64,000 nt of DNA from Virgibacillus subterraneus (GTDB taxonomy: Bacteria; Bacillota; Bacilli; Bacillales; Amphibacillaceae). Positions within the stretch are counted from its first letter, which is position 1; each line of letters starts with the position of its first letter. The notes below the pieces were generated by a model. It did no database searches, was not told the DNA's origin, and worked only from the letters and a program-made list of their open reading frames with translations. The translations under genes and the position numbers were made by a program. The stretch lies in NCBI RefSeq assembly GCF_900110695.1, contig NZ_FOEH01000004.1:186001-250000 (forward strand), read 5' to 3'. Of this stretch, positions 26,961-40,456 are shown one piece after another.

Positions 26961-27731
26961 ATGCGAGAGAAAGTTGATGTAAAACGTGTCTTTTCGAAAA
27001 ATAAAGAAGCCTATGTGACGAGTTCAACACATGCATTTGGTAAAGATTTATCATTAATGATTAACTGGCTGCAGCCTAAGTCAACGATGAAGGTTCTTGA
27101 TATTGCGACTGGGGGCGGTCATGTTGCCAAGAATCTTGCTAATCATGTTGAAGAAGTTGTAGCTACTGATATTACCGAAGAAATGCTAGAGAATACAGCT
27201 CTGTATCTGGAATCGCATAAAAATATTTATTATGCTGTAGCTGATGCGGAAGACTTGCCATTTACAGGCGAAAATTTTGATATTGTTACATGCAGAATAG
27301 CTGCACATCATTTTCCCAATCCAGAGAGGTTTATTGCAGAAGTTAATCGAGTATTAAAGCCTGAAGGACAGTTTTTGTTAATAGATAATATTGCTCCAGA
27401 AGATTGTAAATTTGATCAATTCATTAATTCACTCGAAAAAATGCGCGATCACAGTCATATACGGTCACGCTCTTTAATAGAATGGAAAAACCTGTTTGTT
27501 GATCATGATTTATCTATTATCAAAGAACAAACCCATAAGAAAGTGTTGCCATTCCGCGAATGGGTTCAGCGCACATTGGATGATGATGAAACAATTCAAC
27601 ATGTAGGTCAATTTATTCTTGAATCAGATAATGAAACAAAGAACTATTTTCAGGTGGATACTGAGGATGACATCATCCATTCATTCGCCATTGATGAATG
27701 GATGGCATTGGGTGCTAAAAGAACAGATTAG
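26961..27731 (+). CDS. Class I SAM-dependent methyltransferase, unknown substrate
   Basis: A 256-residue methyltransferase of the UbiE/YcgJ-like group. SAM-binding motif I is VLDIATGGGHVAKNL (about 45-59), followed by VATDITEEML, ADAEDLPFTGENFDIVTCR and the post-motif RVLKPEGQFLLIDN. ATG follows AAGAGGGTG. It forms a single-gene unit divergent from the LysR regulator and ends at its own hairpin. The substrate (quinone, small metabolite or other) cannot be read from the sequence; ubiquinone or menaquinone synthesis genes are not nearby. Confidence 0.85.
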   Translation: MREKVDVKRVFSKNKEAYVTSSTHAFGKDLSLMINWLQPKSTMKVLDIATGGGHVAKNLANHVEEVVATDITEEMLENTALYLESHKNIYYAVADAEDLPFTGENFDIVTCRIAAHHFPNPERFIAEVNRVLKPEGQFLLIDNIAPEDCKFDQFINSLEKMRDHSHIRSRSLIEWKNLFVDHDLSIIKEQTHKKVLPFREWVQRTLDDDETIQHVGQFILESDNETKNYFQVDTEDDIIHSFAIDEWMALGAKRTD

Positions 27732-27741
27732 TATAAGGAAG

Positions 27742-27773
27742 GCTGTCTAAAAGACTTTAAACCATTAGACAGC
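27742..27773. terminator. Hairpin between the methyltransferase gene and pyrE
   Basis: GCTGTCTAA and TTAGACAGC form a perfect nine-base stem with a 14-base loop between convergent genes. The trailing sequence is T-poor (TATCAATAATAATTTT) on the plus strand and poorer on the minus strand, so it is a moderate terminator at best. Confidence 0.6.
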
Positions 27774-27787
27774 TATCAATAATAATT

Positions 27788-28388
27788 TTAAAGTTCATTC
27801 CGCCACTCCTGTAACTTTTTATTCTCATATTCATTAATAATGCCGTCTGCTAAAAGTAAATTAAGTATTTCATCATAGTTCGTAATCGTTTGGTGTGATA
27901 ATTTCATTTCATCAAACTGCTTTTTGGCTTTCGTTAATCCATATGTAAAAATAGCGAGAACACCCAGTACATTAACACCTTCTAACTGAAGTGCTTTGGC
28001 TGAATCGATTGATGACCCACCAGTAGAAATCAAGTCTTCAATAACTACTGTCTTTTGTCCGTCTTCAACCTTTCCCTCAATCTGGTTTCCTTTGCCATGT
28101 CCTTTTGGCTTAGATCGAACGTAAATCATTGGCAGGTCCAGCTTATCAGCAATCCATGCCGCATGTGGAATTCCTGCTGTTGCACATCCAGCAATAACAT
28201 CCGGTTTTTCGTCCATTTGCTCGATTAATTCAACAAATGCTTCAATGATTTTTGCGCGAATTTTTGGATAAGACATTGTCAGCCGATTATCACAATAAAT
28301 GGGTGATTTGATTCCAGATGTCCATGTAAAATAACGATCTGTTCTTATTTGAACAGCTTTTATTTCTAAAAGATCCCTTGCTATATCA

Positions 28389-28402
<14 letters not shown>
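27788..28402 (-). CDS. pyrE: Orotate phosphoribosyltransferase
   Basis: Joins orotate and PRPP to form OMP, step five of UMP synthesis. It has YCDNRLTMSYP, YVRSKPKGHGKGNQIEG and the PRPP loop TVVIEDLISTGGSSID. I chose ATG at 28402 (MVLSNDIARDLLEIKAV, 204 residues): GGAGGAG is seven bases upstream and the sequence aligns with the usual N-terminus. A longer frame from 28453 would run deep into pyrF. It overlaps the end of pyrF by 14 bases and is the last gene of the pyr operon. Confidence 0.95.
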
Positions 28403-30755
<2,353 letters not shown>

Positions 30756-30759
<4 letters not shown>

Positions 30760-33700
30760 GAAGAAACTACTTTCTTACCTGTCATAGGTCTTGCACTAAA
30801 AGTAGTCGAATCAATTACATTCAATATGGCATTTGCTGTATCTAAGTTGGTTAAACAAGCAATACCATGTTCAACTGCTTCCCGTCTAATCATGAAGCCA
30901 TCAGATCTAGGCTTAATTCCCGAAGTCAATGTATTGATGACAAATTGAACATCACCATTTTCAATGATAGATAAAACATTTGGTGTGCTAGATCCTATTT
31001 TTGCAACTTCTGTAACTGGAATATCGTACCATTTTATAAATGAAGCTGTTCCAGATGTTGCATACAATTGAAATCCTAATTGATGAAAACGATCGGCAAT
31101 TTCAATTGTTTCTTTCTTATCTTTATCTGCTATCGTAAGCAGCACTGCACCTTCCTGTGGTACAGATAACCCGGCAGCTATCAGTCCTTTATACAATGCT
31201 TTTTCCAGCGTTTTATCATGGCCAATTGCTTCTCCCGTTGATTTCATCTCTGGCCCAAGAATAGTATCAACACTACGTAGTTTTTCAAATGAGAATACTG
31301 GAACTTTAACGGATACAGCATCTTGCTCAGGCAATATACCTGACTCATATCCCATACTTTCTAATGTTTCCCCTAAAATGCATCTAGTAGCAATATTTGC
31401 CATGGTTACACCTGTTATTTTACTAAGGAATGGAATCGTCCTGCTTGCACGTGGATTCACTTCGAGAACGTAGACATCTTCCTCACAAACAATAAACTGG
31501 ATATTAATTAATCCTTTTACATTTAACGATTGAGCAATTTTAACAGTTGCATCTAAACAATTTTCCTTAACAGCTTTACTAATTCGCTGTGGAGGATAAA
31601 CTGCTATGGAGTCTCCAGAATGAACACCAGACCGTTCGATATGCTCCATAACTCCAGGTACAATAACCGTTTCACCATCACTGATTGCATCCACTTCCAC
31701 TTCAATTCCAGTTATATAGTTATCGATTAATATAGGATGTGCGCTATCAGCCCCATTTGATTTTGCCAAATAGGCATTAAGTTCTTCATCATTGTAAACA
31801 ATCTCCATCCGGCTTCCGCCGATTACATAGGATGGCCTAACTAATACTGGATAGCCAATATCTTTTGCTACCTCCACTGCATGATCTAATTTTGTTACCG
31901 ATCTTCCTTCAGGTCTTTTTATTGAGAGGTCATTTAATAAATGTTCAAATTTGTCACGGTCTTCTGCTTTGTCGATTGATTCTAAATCTGTACCTAATAT
32001 TTTCACACCACGACGTTCCAGCCCTTCGGCTAAGTTAATCGCCGTCTGTCCACCAAACTGGACAATCACGCCTTCAGGTTGTTCTAAATTTATAACATGC
32101 ATGACATCTTCAAGTGTCAGAGGTTCAAAATAAAGCTTATCTGAAATACTGAAATCAGTTGAAACTGTCTCAGGATTATTATTCATAATGATAGCTTCAT
32201 AACCCATCTCTTTAATAGCTAATACAGAGTGAACCGTAGCATAGTCAAATTCGATACCCTGCCCTATTCGAATAGGTCCTGACCCGAGTACTAGTATTTT
32301 TTTGCTATCTGACTGAACGGATTCATTTTCATCTTCAAAGGTACTATAGAAATAAGGTGTTTCAGATTCAAATTCTGCTGCACAGGTATCTACCATTTTA
32401 TAAACAGGTTTTATTGCGTTTTCCATGCGAAATTCGTATACGTCATCAATTGTTACATTCCACAATCTCGCAATATGCGTGTCAGAGAACCCTTGTGTTT
32501 TTGCTTCTAGTAAAATATCCTGTGAAAGTTTATTAGCAGTTAATATTGTTTCCCAATCAATTAACCGCTTAATTTTTATTAGGAAAAATCGGTCAATTTT
32601 TGTTAATTGAAATACTTCTTCAACCGTCATCCCTTTTCGAATAACTTCTGCTAAAACGAACAATCGTTCATCATCTGCTTTTTGTAATCTCGCTTGTAAT
32701 TCCTCAACAGTCTTATTTGCTAAACTTGGCAGCCATAATTCCTCTGTACCTATATCAAGAGAACGAATTCCTTTTAATAATGACTCTTCAAAATTACGTC
32801 CGATTGACATGATTTCGCCAGTCGCCTTCATTTGGGTGCCAAGGTAACGATCCCCTGTTACAAATTTATCGAATGGGAATCTTGGGAGCTTGGTCACAAC
32901 ATAATCAAGTGCAGGTTCAAAACATGCATAGGTTGTGCCAGTGATTGGATTAATAATTTCATCTAATGTTAATCCTACAGCAATTTTCGCTGCCATTTTT
33001 GCGATTGGATATCCTGTAGCTTTTGATGCCAAAGCGGATGACCTGCTGACACGTGGATTAACTTCAATAATATAGTAATTAAAGCTATTAGGATCAAGTG
33101 CTAGCTGTACATTGCATCCACCCTCAATCTCCAAAGCACGAATTATTTTTAAAGATGCATTGCGTAACAATTGATATTCGCGATCACTTAAGGTTTGAGA
33201 GGGTGCAACGACGATAGAATCACCTGTGTGAATTCCAACTGGATCGACATTTTCCATGTTACAGACGACAATGGCCTGATCGTTTTTATCACGCATTACT
33301 TCATATTCAATTTCTTTAAATCCTGCAATGTTTTTTTCAATTAAACATTGATTAACCGGTGACAATGATAATCCATTACGGGCAATTTCTTTAAGTTCCC
33401 GTTCGTCATAGCACATCCCCCCGCCGGTTCCTCCTAGGGTGTAAGCAGGGCGCACAATGACAGGAAAACCAATTTCATTGGCAAAATCACATGCATGATC
33501 GACAGAATTTACAATCTGACTATCCGGTACAGGCTCATGAAGCTCATGCATTAAAGAACGAAATTTTTCACGATCTTCTGCTTTTTCGATTGCTTCGAGT
33601 GAGGTTCCGAGCAATTCAACACCATATTCTCCCAAAATACCCGTATTTTCTAATTCCACCGCCAAATTCAGACCTGTTTGCCCACCAAGTGTTGGCAATA

Positions 33701-33956
33701 TTGCATCAGGCTGTTCTTTGCGGATAATCTTGATTAAGAATTCAACTGTTAAAGGCTCCATATAAACCTTATCTGCCACTGTATGATCGGTCATTATTGT
33801 TGCTGGGTTGGAATTAGCAAGAATTACGGTATATCCTTCTTCTGTTAAAGCTTGACATGCTTGCGTACCTGAATAATCAAATTCAGCTGCCTGCCCGATC
33901 ACAATTGGTCCTGAACCAATGACTAGTATCTTGTTTAGATTCGTATTCTTAGGCAT
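30756..33956 (-). CDS. pyrAB: Carbamoyl-phosphate synthase large chain, pyrimidine-specific
   Basis: Makes carbamoyl phosphate from bicarbonate, ammonia and two ATP. The 1066-residue protein has two homologous ATP-grasp halves, each with a [12 protein letters not shown] or [12 protein letters not shown]-like start and an EVNPRxSR motif ([25 protein letters not shown]). A C-terminal allosteric MGS-like domain follows from about residue 930. I chose ATG at 33956 (MPKNTNLNK) because GAGGAGG lies just upstream and B. subtilis PyrAB begins there; the frame remains open to 33986. It overlaps pyrAA by eight bases. Confidence 0.97.
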
Positions 33957-35049
33957 ATGATTCCTCCTCACTTTTAGCTTTCGCATTATTAATCAATTGT
34001 AAAAATGCATCAAAAAATTGATTTGTATCCTCTGGTCCTGGTGAACTTTCTGGATGATACTGAACTGAAAATGCCTGAAAGCCTTTGTGCCTTATTCCTT
34101 CAACCGTATTATCATTAAGTGCAATCTGCGTAAGTTCTAAGTCTGTTTGTTTTAATGATTCGTGTGTAACTGCATAACTGTGATTCTGTGATGTCATATA
34201 TGTTTTATTTTTTTCCAGATCCTTAACCGGATGATTTGCTCCACGGTGCCCAAACTTCATTTTCTCCGTATCCGCACCACATGCTAATGCAAGAAGCTGA
34301 TGCCCCAGACAAATACCGAATAATGGTACCTGTTCTACCACTGTTTTTATCATTTCAATCGATTCAGGAACATCTTTTGGATCACCTGGGCCATTTGTCA
34401 GCATGATCCCTTCAGGTTTTAATCGTAAAATATTTTCTGCCCCATAATTATATGGAACAACCGTAATATGGCAATCTCTTTTTGTTAATTCTCGTAAAAT
34501 ACCGTGCTTCATACCAAAATCTACTAAAATAATTCGCGTGCCCCGTCCTGGTACTACATAAGGTTTAATGGTAGATGTTTGTTTTACCTGATCCGTCTGA
34601 TATGGCAGTTTCTTTACTTTTGCGACCAATTCATAAGCTGAATCGTCGCTGTCCGTTATGATTGCTTTCATTGTCCCATGCCTGCGAATAATTTTCGTTA
34701 ATTTTCTTGTATCAATACCGGAGATACCAGGAATATTGTTCGCTTTCAAATAATCATGCAACGTTTCGTCGCTGCGAAAATTTGATGGATATTCACATAA
34801 TTCCTTAACAATAAATCCATGAATAAAAGGTGTAACAGTTTCAAAATCATCCCGATTAATACCATAATTACCAACTAAAGGATATGTCATTGTAACGATT
34901 TGGCCACAGTATGATGGATCAGAAATGACTTCCTGGTAACCTGTCATACCTGTATTAAATACAACTTCTCCTGTTGTGCTAGCATCACTGCCAAATCCTT
35001 CACCGTTAAATACAGTTCCATCTTCCAGAATAAGCCGACGATTAGTCAT
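33949..35049 (-). CDS. pyrAA: Carbamoyl-phosphate synthase small chain, pyrimidine-specific
   Basis: Glutaminase subunit that feeds ammonia to PyrAB. The 366-residue protein has the N-terminal small-chain domain ([17 protein letters not shown]) and a class I glutamine amidotransferase domain with the nucleophile in [16 protein letters not shown], plus [12 protein letters not shown] holding the His and Glu. SQNHSYAV is also conserved. It overlaps pyrC by eight bases. Placement inside the pyr operon shows it is the pyrimidine, not the arginine, enzyme. Confidence 0.97.
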   Translation of the reverse strand: MTNRRLILEDGTVFNGEGFGSDASTTGEVVFNTGMTGYQEVISDPSYCGQIVTMTYPLVGNYGINRDDFETVTPFIHGFIVKELCEYPSNFRSDETLHDYLKANNIPGISGIDTRKLTKIIRRHGTMKAIITDSDDSAYELVAKVKKLPYQTDQVKQTSTIKPYVVPGRGTRIILVDFGMKHGILRELTKRDCHITVVPYNYGAENILRLKPEGIMLTNGPGDPKDVPESIEMIKTVVEQVPLFGICLGHQLLALACGADTEKMKFGHRGANHPVKDLEKNKTYMTSQNHSYAVTHESLKQTDLELTQIALNDNTVEGIRHKGFQAFSVQYHPESSPGPEDTNQFFDAFLQLINNAKAKSEEESYA

Positions 35050-36325
35050 GTGAATCCTCCTTGTATACGATTTTTCCTTGAGCTATTGTTGCAAATGGAA
35101 TGCCTTGTACCTTCCAATTATGAAATGGTGTGTTTTTTCCTTTTGAAAAAAATGAGTATTTATCTATGTGAGCTTCTTTCGTTAAATTGAAAATGGCAAG
35201 GTCCGCTGTAGTATTCTCTTCTAATTCCCCAAATGGTAAATTAAAAACCCCAGCAGGCTTTATGGTTAACCAATCTACTAATTGTTTTAATGTGATTTTA
35301 TCCGTTAAGACTAGATTCGTATATAAGAGTGAAAAAGCAGTCTCCAGACCAACAATCCCAAAAGGAGACTTATGGAATCCTTGTTCTTTTTCTTCATTTG
35401 CGTGTGGTGCGTGGTCCGTTGCAATGAAATCAATTGTTCCATCCAACAACCCGTCCAATAAGGCGTTTTGGTCTTCCTCACTCCGTAGTGGGGGATTCAT
35501 TTTATAATTAGCATCGTCTGTTTTAACTGCTTGTTCATTTAATAGTAAATGATGTGGGGTTACTTCGGCAGTCACATGGATGCCTACCTTCTTAGCATCG
35601 CGTATTACTCGTACTGATTCTTTTGTGCTAACATGGCAAACATGATAATGACATCCGGTCTCTTCTGCTAAAAGAACATCACGAGCAATTTGAACTGATT
35701 CGCTTATCGAGGGAATTCCTGGGAGGTCTAATCGTTTACTTACATTTCCTTGATGTACTACACCGCCGTATACGATTGAATTATCTTCACAATGGGCAAC
35801 TATTGTCATCCCGGAGGCTGCTGCTTCAGTCATTGCCTGAAGCATAAAATCAGCAGTTTGAACACCTACTCCATCATCGGTGAAAGCAAATACACCTAAT
35901 TTGGAGAGTTCACTAATATTGGTTAATTCCTCACCTTTTAAATTACATGTAATTGCTCCATATGGAAGTACACGAACATGGGCGTCTCTTTTAATTTTTT
36001 CCAATAACTCATTTACCGTTTCAACATCGTCAGGAACAGGCGATGTATTCGGCATCGCGCATACCGTTGTAAAACCGCCACGTGCAGCTGCTTTTGTACC
36101 AGTCTCAATCGTTTCCTTATGTTCCCCGCCTGGCTCACGAAGATGGATATGTACATCGATGAAACCCGGGAAAACAAAGTTATTCTCACAATCTATTACT
36201 TCATCTGCTTCTTGCAACACTTTTGGTGCTATTTGCTTGATTTTCCCTTCATCAATAAATATTTCACATTTCTCTACATCATTTTTACTAATTAATCTTT
36301 TTGCATTTGTTAGGATTAGTTTCAT
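35042..36325 (-). CDS. pyrC: Dihydroorotase
   Basis: Cyclises carbamoyl aspartate to dihydroorotate. The 427-residue amidohydrolase (type I) has the metal-binding DVHIHLREPGGEHKE (about 57-71), further histidines in IVAHCEDN and HYHVCHVSTKES, and the catalytic aspartate in DFIATDHAPHANEEK. It overlaps pyrB by 38 bases; its AAGGAATGGGG ribosome binding site lies within the end of pyrB. Confidence 0.96.
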   Translation of the reverse strand: MKLILTNAKRLISKNDVEKCEIFIDEGKIKQIAPKVLQEADEVIDCENNFVFPGFIDVHIHLREPGGEHKETIETGTKAAARGGFTTVCAMPNTSPVPDDVETVNELLEKIKRDAHVRVLPYGAITCNLKGEELTNISELSKLGVFAFTDDGVGVQTADFMLQAMTEAAASGMTIVAHCEDNSIVYGGVVHQGNVSKRLDLPGIPSISESVQIARDVLLAEETGCHYHVCHVSTKESVRVIRDAKKVGIHVTAEVTPHHLLLNEQAVKTDDANYKMNPPLRSEEDQNALLDGLLDGTIDFIATDHAPHANEEKEQGFHKSPFGIVGLETAFSLLYTNLVLTDKITLKQLVDWLTIKPAGVFNLPFGELEENTTADLAIFNLTKEAHIDKYSFFSKGKNTPFHNWKVQGIPFATIAQGKIVYKEDSHD

Positions 36326-37208
36326 TATGATAGCCCCATTCCTTTAATAAGATGATCATTATAGCCATTCGAGTATAAACACCATTTTCCATTTGTTTAA
36401 ATATACGTGACCGCTGACATTCTACTAGTTCAGTGTCAATCTCAACCCCACGATTCACAGGGGCAGGATGAAGAATAATGGCATGGTCCTTCATTCTGCT
36501 TTCCCGTTCCTTGGTGAGGCCAAATTGCACTAAATAAGAAGTGGAATCATATTGCTTTGCTGTATGCCGTTCATGTTGTATTCGAAGTAACATCATGATA
36601 TCACACTTTTCAACAGCTTCATCGATAGATATATATGGAAAATTCATGGTGTCATCTTTAAACCCAGGAGCTGCAGCAAAGTAAACGTTTGCTCCTAGTG
36701 TAGTTAAAGCGTATGCATTAGACCTGGCAACTCTGCTGTGTTTAATATCACCCACTATTACTACGTTTAAATTAGTGAACGTTCCAAACTCCTGATAGAT
36801 AGTCAACAGATCAAGCATACATTGTGTTGGATGCTCACCTCTACCAGCCCCAGCATTTATCACCGGAAGCGATAGATTTGGAGTGAGTTCATCATACCAA
36901 TTATCCTCCTGATGACGAATAACCAACAGATTTGCTCCAATCGCCTCACAGGTCTTTGCTGTATCATACAACGTTTCACCTTTTGTAACACTGGACGTTT
37001 CCATCTGAAAGTCGAGCGTTTCCATACCTAACTTTCTCTGAGCAACACTAAAGCTCATTTTCGTTCTGGTACTAGGTTCAAAAAAAAGATTAGCCACGAA
37101 AATCTGTTCTGGTAACTTTTCTTGTTGGAGCCGTAATTCTTCCGCTTTATTCAAAATAAGAAAAATATACTTGCTAGACAAATTTCTAGTCGATACAAAG
37201 TGTCGCAT
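36288..37208 (-). CDS. pyrB: Aspartate carbamoyltransferase catalytic chain
   Basis: Commits carbamoyl phosphate and aspartate to pyrimidine synthesis. The 306-residue protein has FFEPSTRTKMSF (carbamoyl phosphate loop), GRGEHPTQCMLDL and ILHPAPVNRGVE (aspartate binding). No pyrI regulatory chain is present, as in other Bacillaceae. I chose ATG at 37208 (MRHFVSTRN), preceded by AAAGGAGGAG; the frame is open to 37283 but that part overlaps pyrP. Confidence 0.96.
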   Translation of the reverse strand: MRHFVSTRNLSSKYIFLILNKAEELRLQQEKLPEQIFVANLFFEPSTRTKMSFSVAQRKLGMETLDFQMETSSVTKGETLYDTAKTCEAIGANLLVIRHQEDNWYDELTPNLSLPVINAGAGRGEHPTQCMLDLLTIYQEFGTFTNLNVVIVGDIKHSRVARSNAYALTTLGANVYFAAAPGFKDDTMNFPYISIDEAVEKCDIMMLLRIQHERHTAKQYDSTSYLVQFGLTKERESRMKDHAIILHPAPVNRGVEIDTELVECQRSRIFKQMENGVYTRMAIMIILLKEWGYHNETNPNKCKKIN

Positions 37209-37221
37209 AACTCCTCCTTTT

Positions 37222-38604
37222 CTAAGCCACATGTTCTTTATTTTCGGATACATCAGTATCATCAAACATGGTTCCATTACCATAGCCGCTTTCTTTTCCA
37301 GGTAACAAAAGGTTTAACGTAACACCAATTAGAGCTGATAATGCCATACCTGCAATCTGCAGATTTTCTGTAACCTGTATGAAAGCACCACCAATTCCAA
37401 TCACGAGAATCACTGATGAGATAATCAGATTACGTTTATCACTTAAATCAATTTGGTTATCAATAAGCATACGCAATCCATTTGATGCAATAATTCCAAA
37501 CAAGAGAATCGATACCCCACCCATTACAGCTGAAGGGATAGAACTTATTGTTGCGGTGATAATCCCAGTAAATCCAAAGAACAATGCGAGGACTGCCGCT
37601 CCTCCTATGACAAAAACACTGAATACACGAGTAATTGACAAAACCCCAATATTTTCACCGTATGTTGTATTCGGAGGGCCACCAAGAAATGAAGCAATTA
37701 TCGTTGCCACACCATCACCAAGGATAGAACGGTGAAGACCTGGCTTCTTGATGAAATTATTGCCGACAACTTTTGATAACACCATCTGATCGCCAATATG
37801 CTCTGCAATTGTTACTAGTGCAACAGGAACCATTATAAGAATAATCTCGCCACTTAGTACTTCAAAAGGTGAATAGTTAACAAACGGAATAATAAAATCC
37901 GGTTTTTGAAAGATTGCTGTGAAAAATTCTCCAATCGAACCTGCAGAAGTAATTTCTGCCCATTCAGCCTTGATTTCTGAAGTATCAACAATTCCTTGGA
38001 AGATAGAGAAAATATATCCAAATACAATGCCAATTAGAATTGGAATAAGTCCAAAAAATCCTCTAAGAAAAATGGAAGCAATAATTGTTACAGTAAGTGT
38101 TACTAGTGCTACCAGAAAGTGTGTACTGCTATATACTTGCTCATCTATTCCTGGAACATACATCGCCATATCAATAGCAGTTGAAGCTAGTCCTAGCCCA
38201 ATCACAATGATGACTGGTCCAACGACAATTGGTGGCAGAATGCGCATCAGCCAATCCAGTCCCAGCAACCGGATGAATAACGCAACCAAACCATATACAA
38301 TTCCGGCAAGAAAGCTACCAACCATTGCACCTTCGACTCCACCTGAAGCAGTAGCTCCAATAATAGGTGCGATAAATGCAAAGCTTGACCCAAGATATGC
38401 TGGAATTTTCCCTTTTGTAATCAGCAGATATGCCAGCGTTCCAAGTCCACTTGAAACTAATGCTACTGCCGGAGATAACCCTGTAAGAAATGGAACGAGG
38501 ATGGTTGCTCCGAACATTGCAAATAAATGCTGCAGACTTAAAATAAGCCATTTTTGTGGTTTAGGTACTTCATTAACATTCAAAGCTACTTTTTCTTGTT
38601 TCAT
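37222..38604 (-). CDS. pyrP: Uracil permease
   Basis: NCS2-family uracil:proton symporter. The 460-residue protein has about 12-14 membrane segments, with the NCS2 signatures LQHLFAMFGATILVPFLTG (near residue 29) and GGPPNTTYGENIGVLSIT. I chose ATG at 38604 (MKQEKVALN): GGAGG lies eight bases upstream and inside any longer reading from 38619. It lies between two control points, after the second PyrR attenuator and 13 bases before pyrB. Confidence 0.95.
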   Translation of the reverse strand: MKQEKVALNVNEVPKPQKWLILSLQHLFAMFGATILVPFLTGLSPAVALVSSGLGTLAYLLITKGKIPAYLGSSFAFIAPIIGATASGGVEGAMVGSFLAGIVYGLVALFIRLLGLDWLMRILPPIVVGPVIIVIGLGLASTAIDMAMYVPGIDEQVYSSTHFLVALVTLTVTIIASIFLRGFFGLIPILIGIVFGYIFSIFQGIVDTSEIKAEWAEITSAGSIGEFFTAIFQKPDFIIPFVNYSPFEVLSGEIILIMVPVALVTIAEHIGDQMVLSKVVGNNFIKKPGLHRSILGDGVATIIASFLGGPPNTTYGENIGVLSITRVFSVFVIGGAAVLALFFGFTGIITATISSIPSAVMGGVSILLFGIIASNGLRMLIDNQIDLSDKRNLIISSVILVIGIGGAFIQVTENLQIAGMALSALIGVTLNLLLPGKESGYGNGTMFDDTDVSENKEHVA

Positions 38605-38647
38605 CTTCCATTCCTCCATTTGTTGGTTTTTAGTTAAAAACTGCCAT

Positions 38648-38756
38648 TAAAAAACCTCTTTGCATAAGGTCGCAAAGAGGTATACGTGTAGTTACAATAA
38701 AATACACGTGTTCTCAGGGCAACCTTTTAAATCTCGCTGGATTTAGTTAAAGGTCT
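38648..38756 (-). promoter_or_regulatory. PyrR-dependent attenuator between pyrR and pyrP
   Basis: On the minus strand the leader has the PyrR-binding loop ATCCAGCGAGATTTAAAAGG (about 38725-38744), matching the family consensus around UCCAGNGAG. Downstream, ACCTCTTTGCGACC pairs with GCAAAGAGGT followed by six T (38648-38680) as the intrinsic terminator. High UMP/UTP-bound PyrR would stabilise the loop and allow termination before pyrP. Confidence 0.9.
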
Positions 38757-38762
38757 CATTAT

Positions 38763-39396
<634 letters not shown>

Positions 39397-39397
<1 letters not shown>

Positions 39398-39508
39398 AAA
39401 AATCCCTTTTCTCCATAAGGAAAAAAGGGATTTAGATATACGTATCTCTACATACTTAATACGTTCCGCTTCCTTCTTCGCCTCACTGGACTCTGTTAAA
39501 GGATCTTT
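39397..39508 (-). promoter_or_regulatory. PyrR-dependent attenuator in the pyr operon leader
   Basis: On the minus strand the PyrR-binding loop GAGTCCAGTGAGGCG (about 39479-39493) follows the promoter. The terminator AAATCCCTTTTTTCC pairs with GGAGAAAAGGGATTTTTT (39397-39433). Arrangement is the same as the second attenuator at 38648 and as in B. subtilis. Confidence 0.9.
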
Positions 39509-39522
39509 TATTCATTTGATTA

Positions 39523-39551
39523 ATTATTACAAACCAGCTTCAATCTGTCAA
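39523..39551 (-). promoter_or_regulatory. Predicted sigma-A promoter of the pyr operon
   Basis: On the minus strand TTGACA (39546-39551, perfect) and AATAAT (39523-39528, five of six) are separated by 17 bases. The -35 box overlaps the last codons and stop of rluD, so the pyr promoter is embedded in the upstream gene. Confidence 0.75.
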
Positions 39552-40456
39552 TACATTTTCTCCATTTGTGACAGTAATTCCTTGAAATAAGCTGGTGCTT
39601 CCTCCTCAAAAAATAGCCATTCATTTGTTCTCGGATGCTTAAAACCCAGTGATTTAGCATGCAATACCTGTCCATTTGTCTCCAACGTTTTTCTCCGTCC
39701 ATATTTAGGATCACCAACAATTGGAAAATCTATATATTTCATGTGTACACGTATTTGATGAGTACGGCCTGTTTCCAGCTGGCATTCTACATGTGTGAAA
39801 TTTTCAAATCGTCGTATAACCCTAAAATGGGTAACTGCTGGTTTACCACTATCTACAACACCCATTTTCTGCCTATCATTTTTGTCTCTGCCAATTGGGG
39901 CATCAATTAACCCTGTTTCATGTTCAATAACACCATGAACAACTGCTTCGTACTTTCGCTCAATATCTTTTGTGGCCATCTGTTCTGACAGATTTGTATG
40001 TGCGAGATCGCTTTTAGCAACCACTAGAAGTCCACTGGTGTCTTTATCAATCCGATGGACAATGCCTGGCCGTTCTACACCATTAATCCCAGATAAATCG
40101 TCACAGTGATAAAGTAACGCATTTACCAATGTGCCATTTTGGTGGCCAGCGGATGGGTGCACTACCATTCCTTTGGGTTTGTTAACAACAAGCAAGTCAC
40201 TATCCTCATAAACTATCCGTAGTGGAATGTTTTCAGGTTTTATGTTTAATGGTTCTGGTTCAGGAATCGTCCATCTAATCTCATCCGCAGTTTGACATTT
40301 ATAGTTGGGTTTTATAATTTCGCCATTTACTAATACAAGTTCATTGGTAATCCATGATTGGACCTGTGAACGGGACTCGCTAACCAAATTCGATAACAGC
40401 TTATCTATTCTTATTTTGTTTTCAGTTTCTAATACGATGTGTTGGTTTAAAGTCAT
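39548..40456 (-). CDS. ylyB: RluD-family pseudouridine synthase (YlyB)
   Basis: Converts uridines of 23S rRNA to pseudouridine. The 302-residue protein has an N-terminal S4 RNA-binding domain (about 15-75) and a catalytic domain with [18 protein letters not shown], in which the Asp is the nucleophile, and [11 protein letters not shown] near the end. It overlaps lspA by four bases, as in B. subtilis. The exact uridine targets are inferred by family only. Confidence 0.93.
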   Translation of the reverse strand: MTLNQHIVLETENKIRIDKLLSNLVSESRSQVQSWITNELVLVNGEIIKPNYKCQTADEIRWTIPEPEPLNIKPENIPLRIVYEDSDLLVVNKPKGMVVHPSAGHQNGTLVNALLYHCDDLSGINGVERPGIVHRIDKDTSGLLVVAKSDLAHTNLSEQMATKDIERKYEAVVHGVIEHETGLIDAPIGRDKNDRQKMGVVDSGKPAVTHFRVIRRFENFTHVECQLETGRTHQIRVHMKYIDFPIVGDPKYGRRKTLETNGQVLHAKSLGFKHPRTNEWLFFEEEAPAYFKELLSQMEKMY

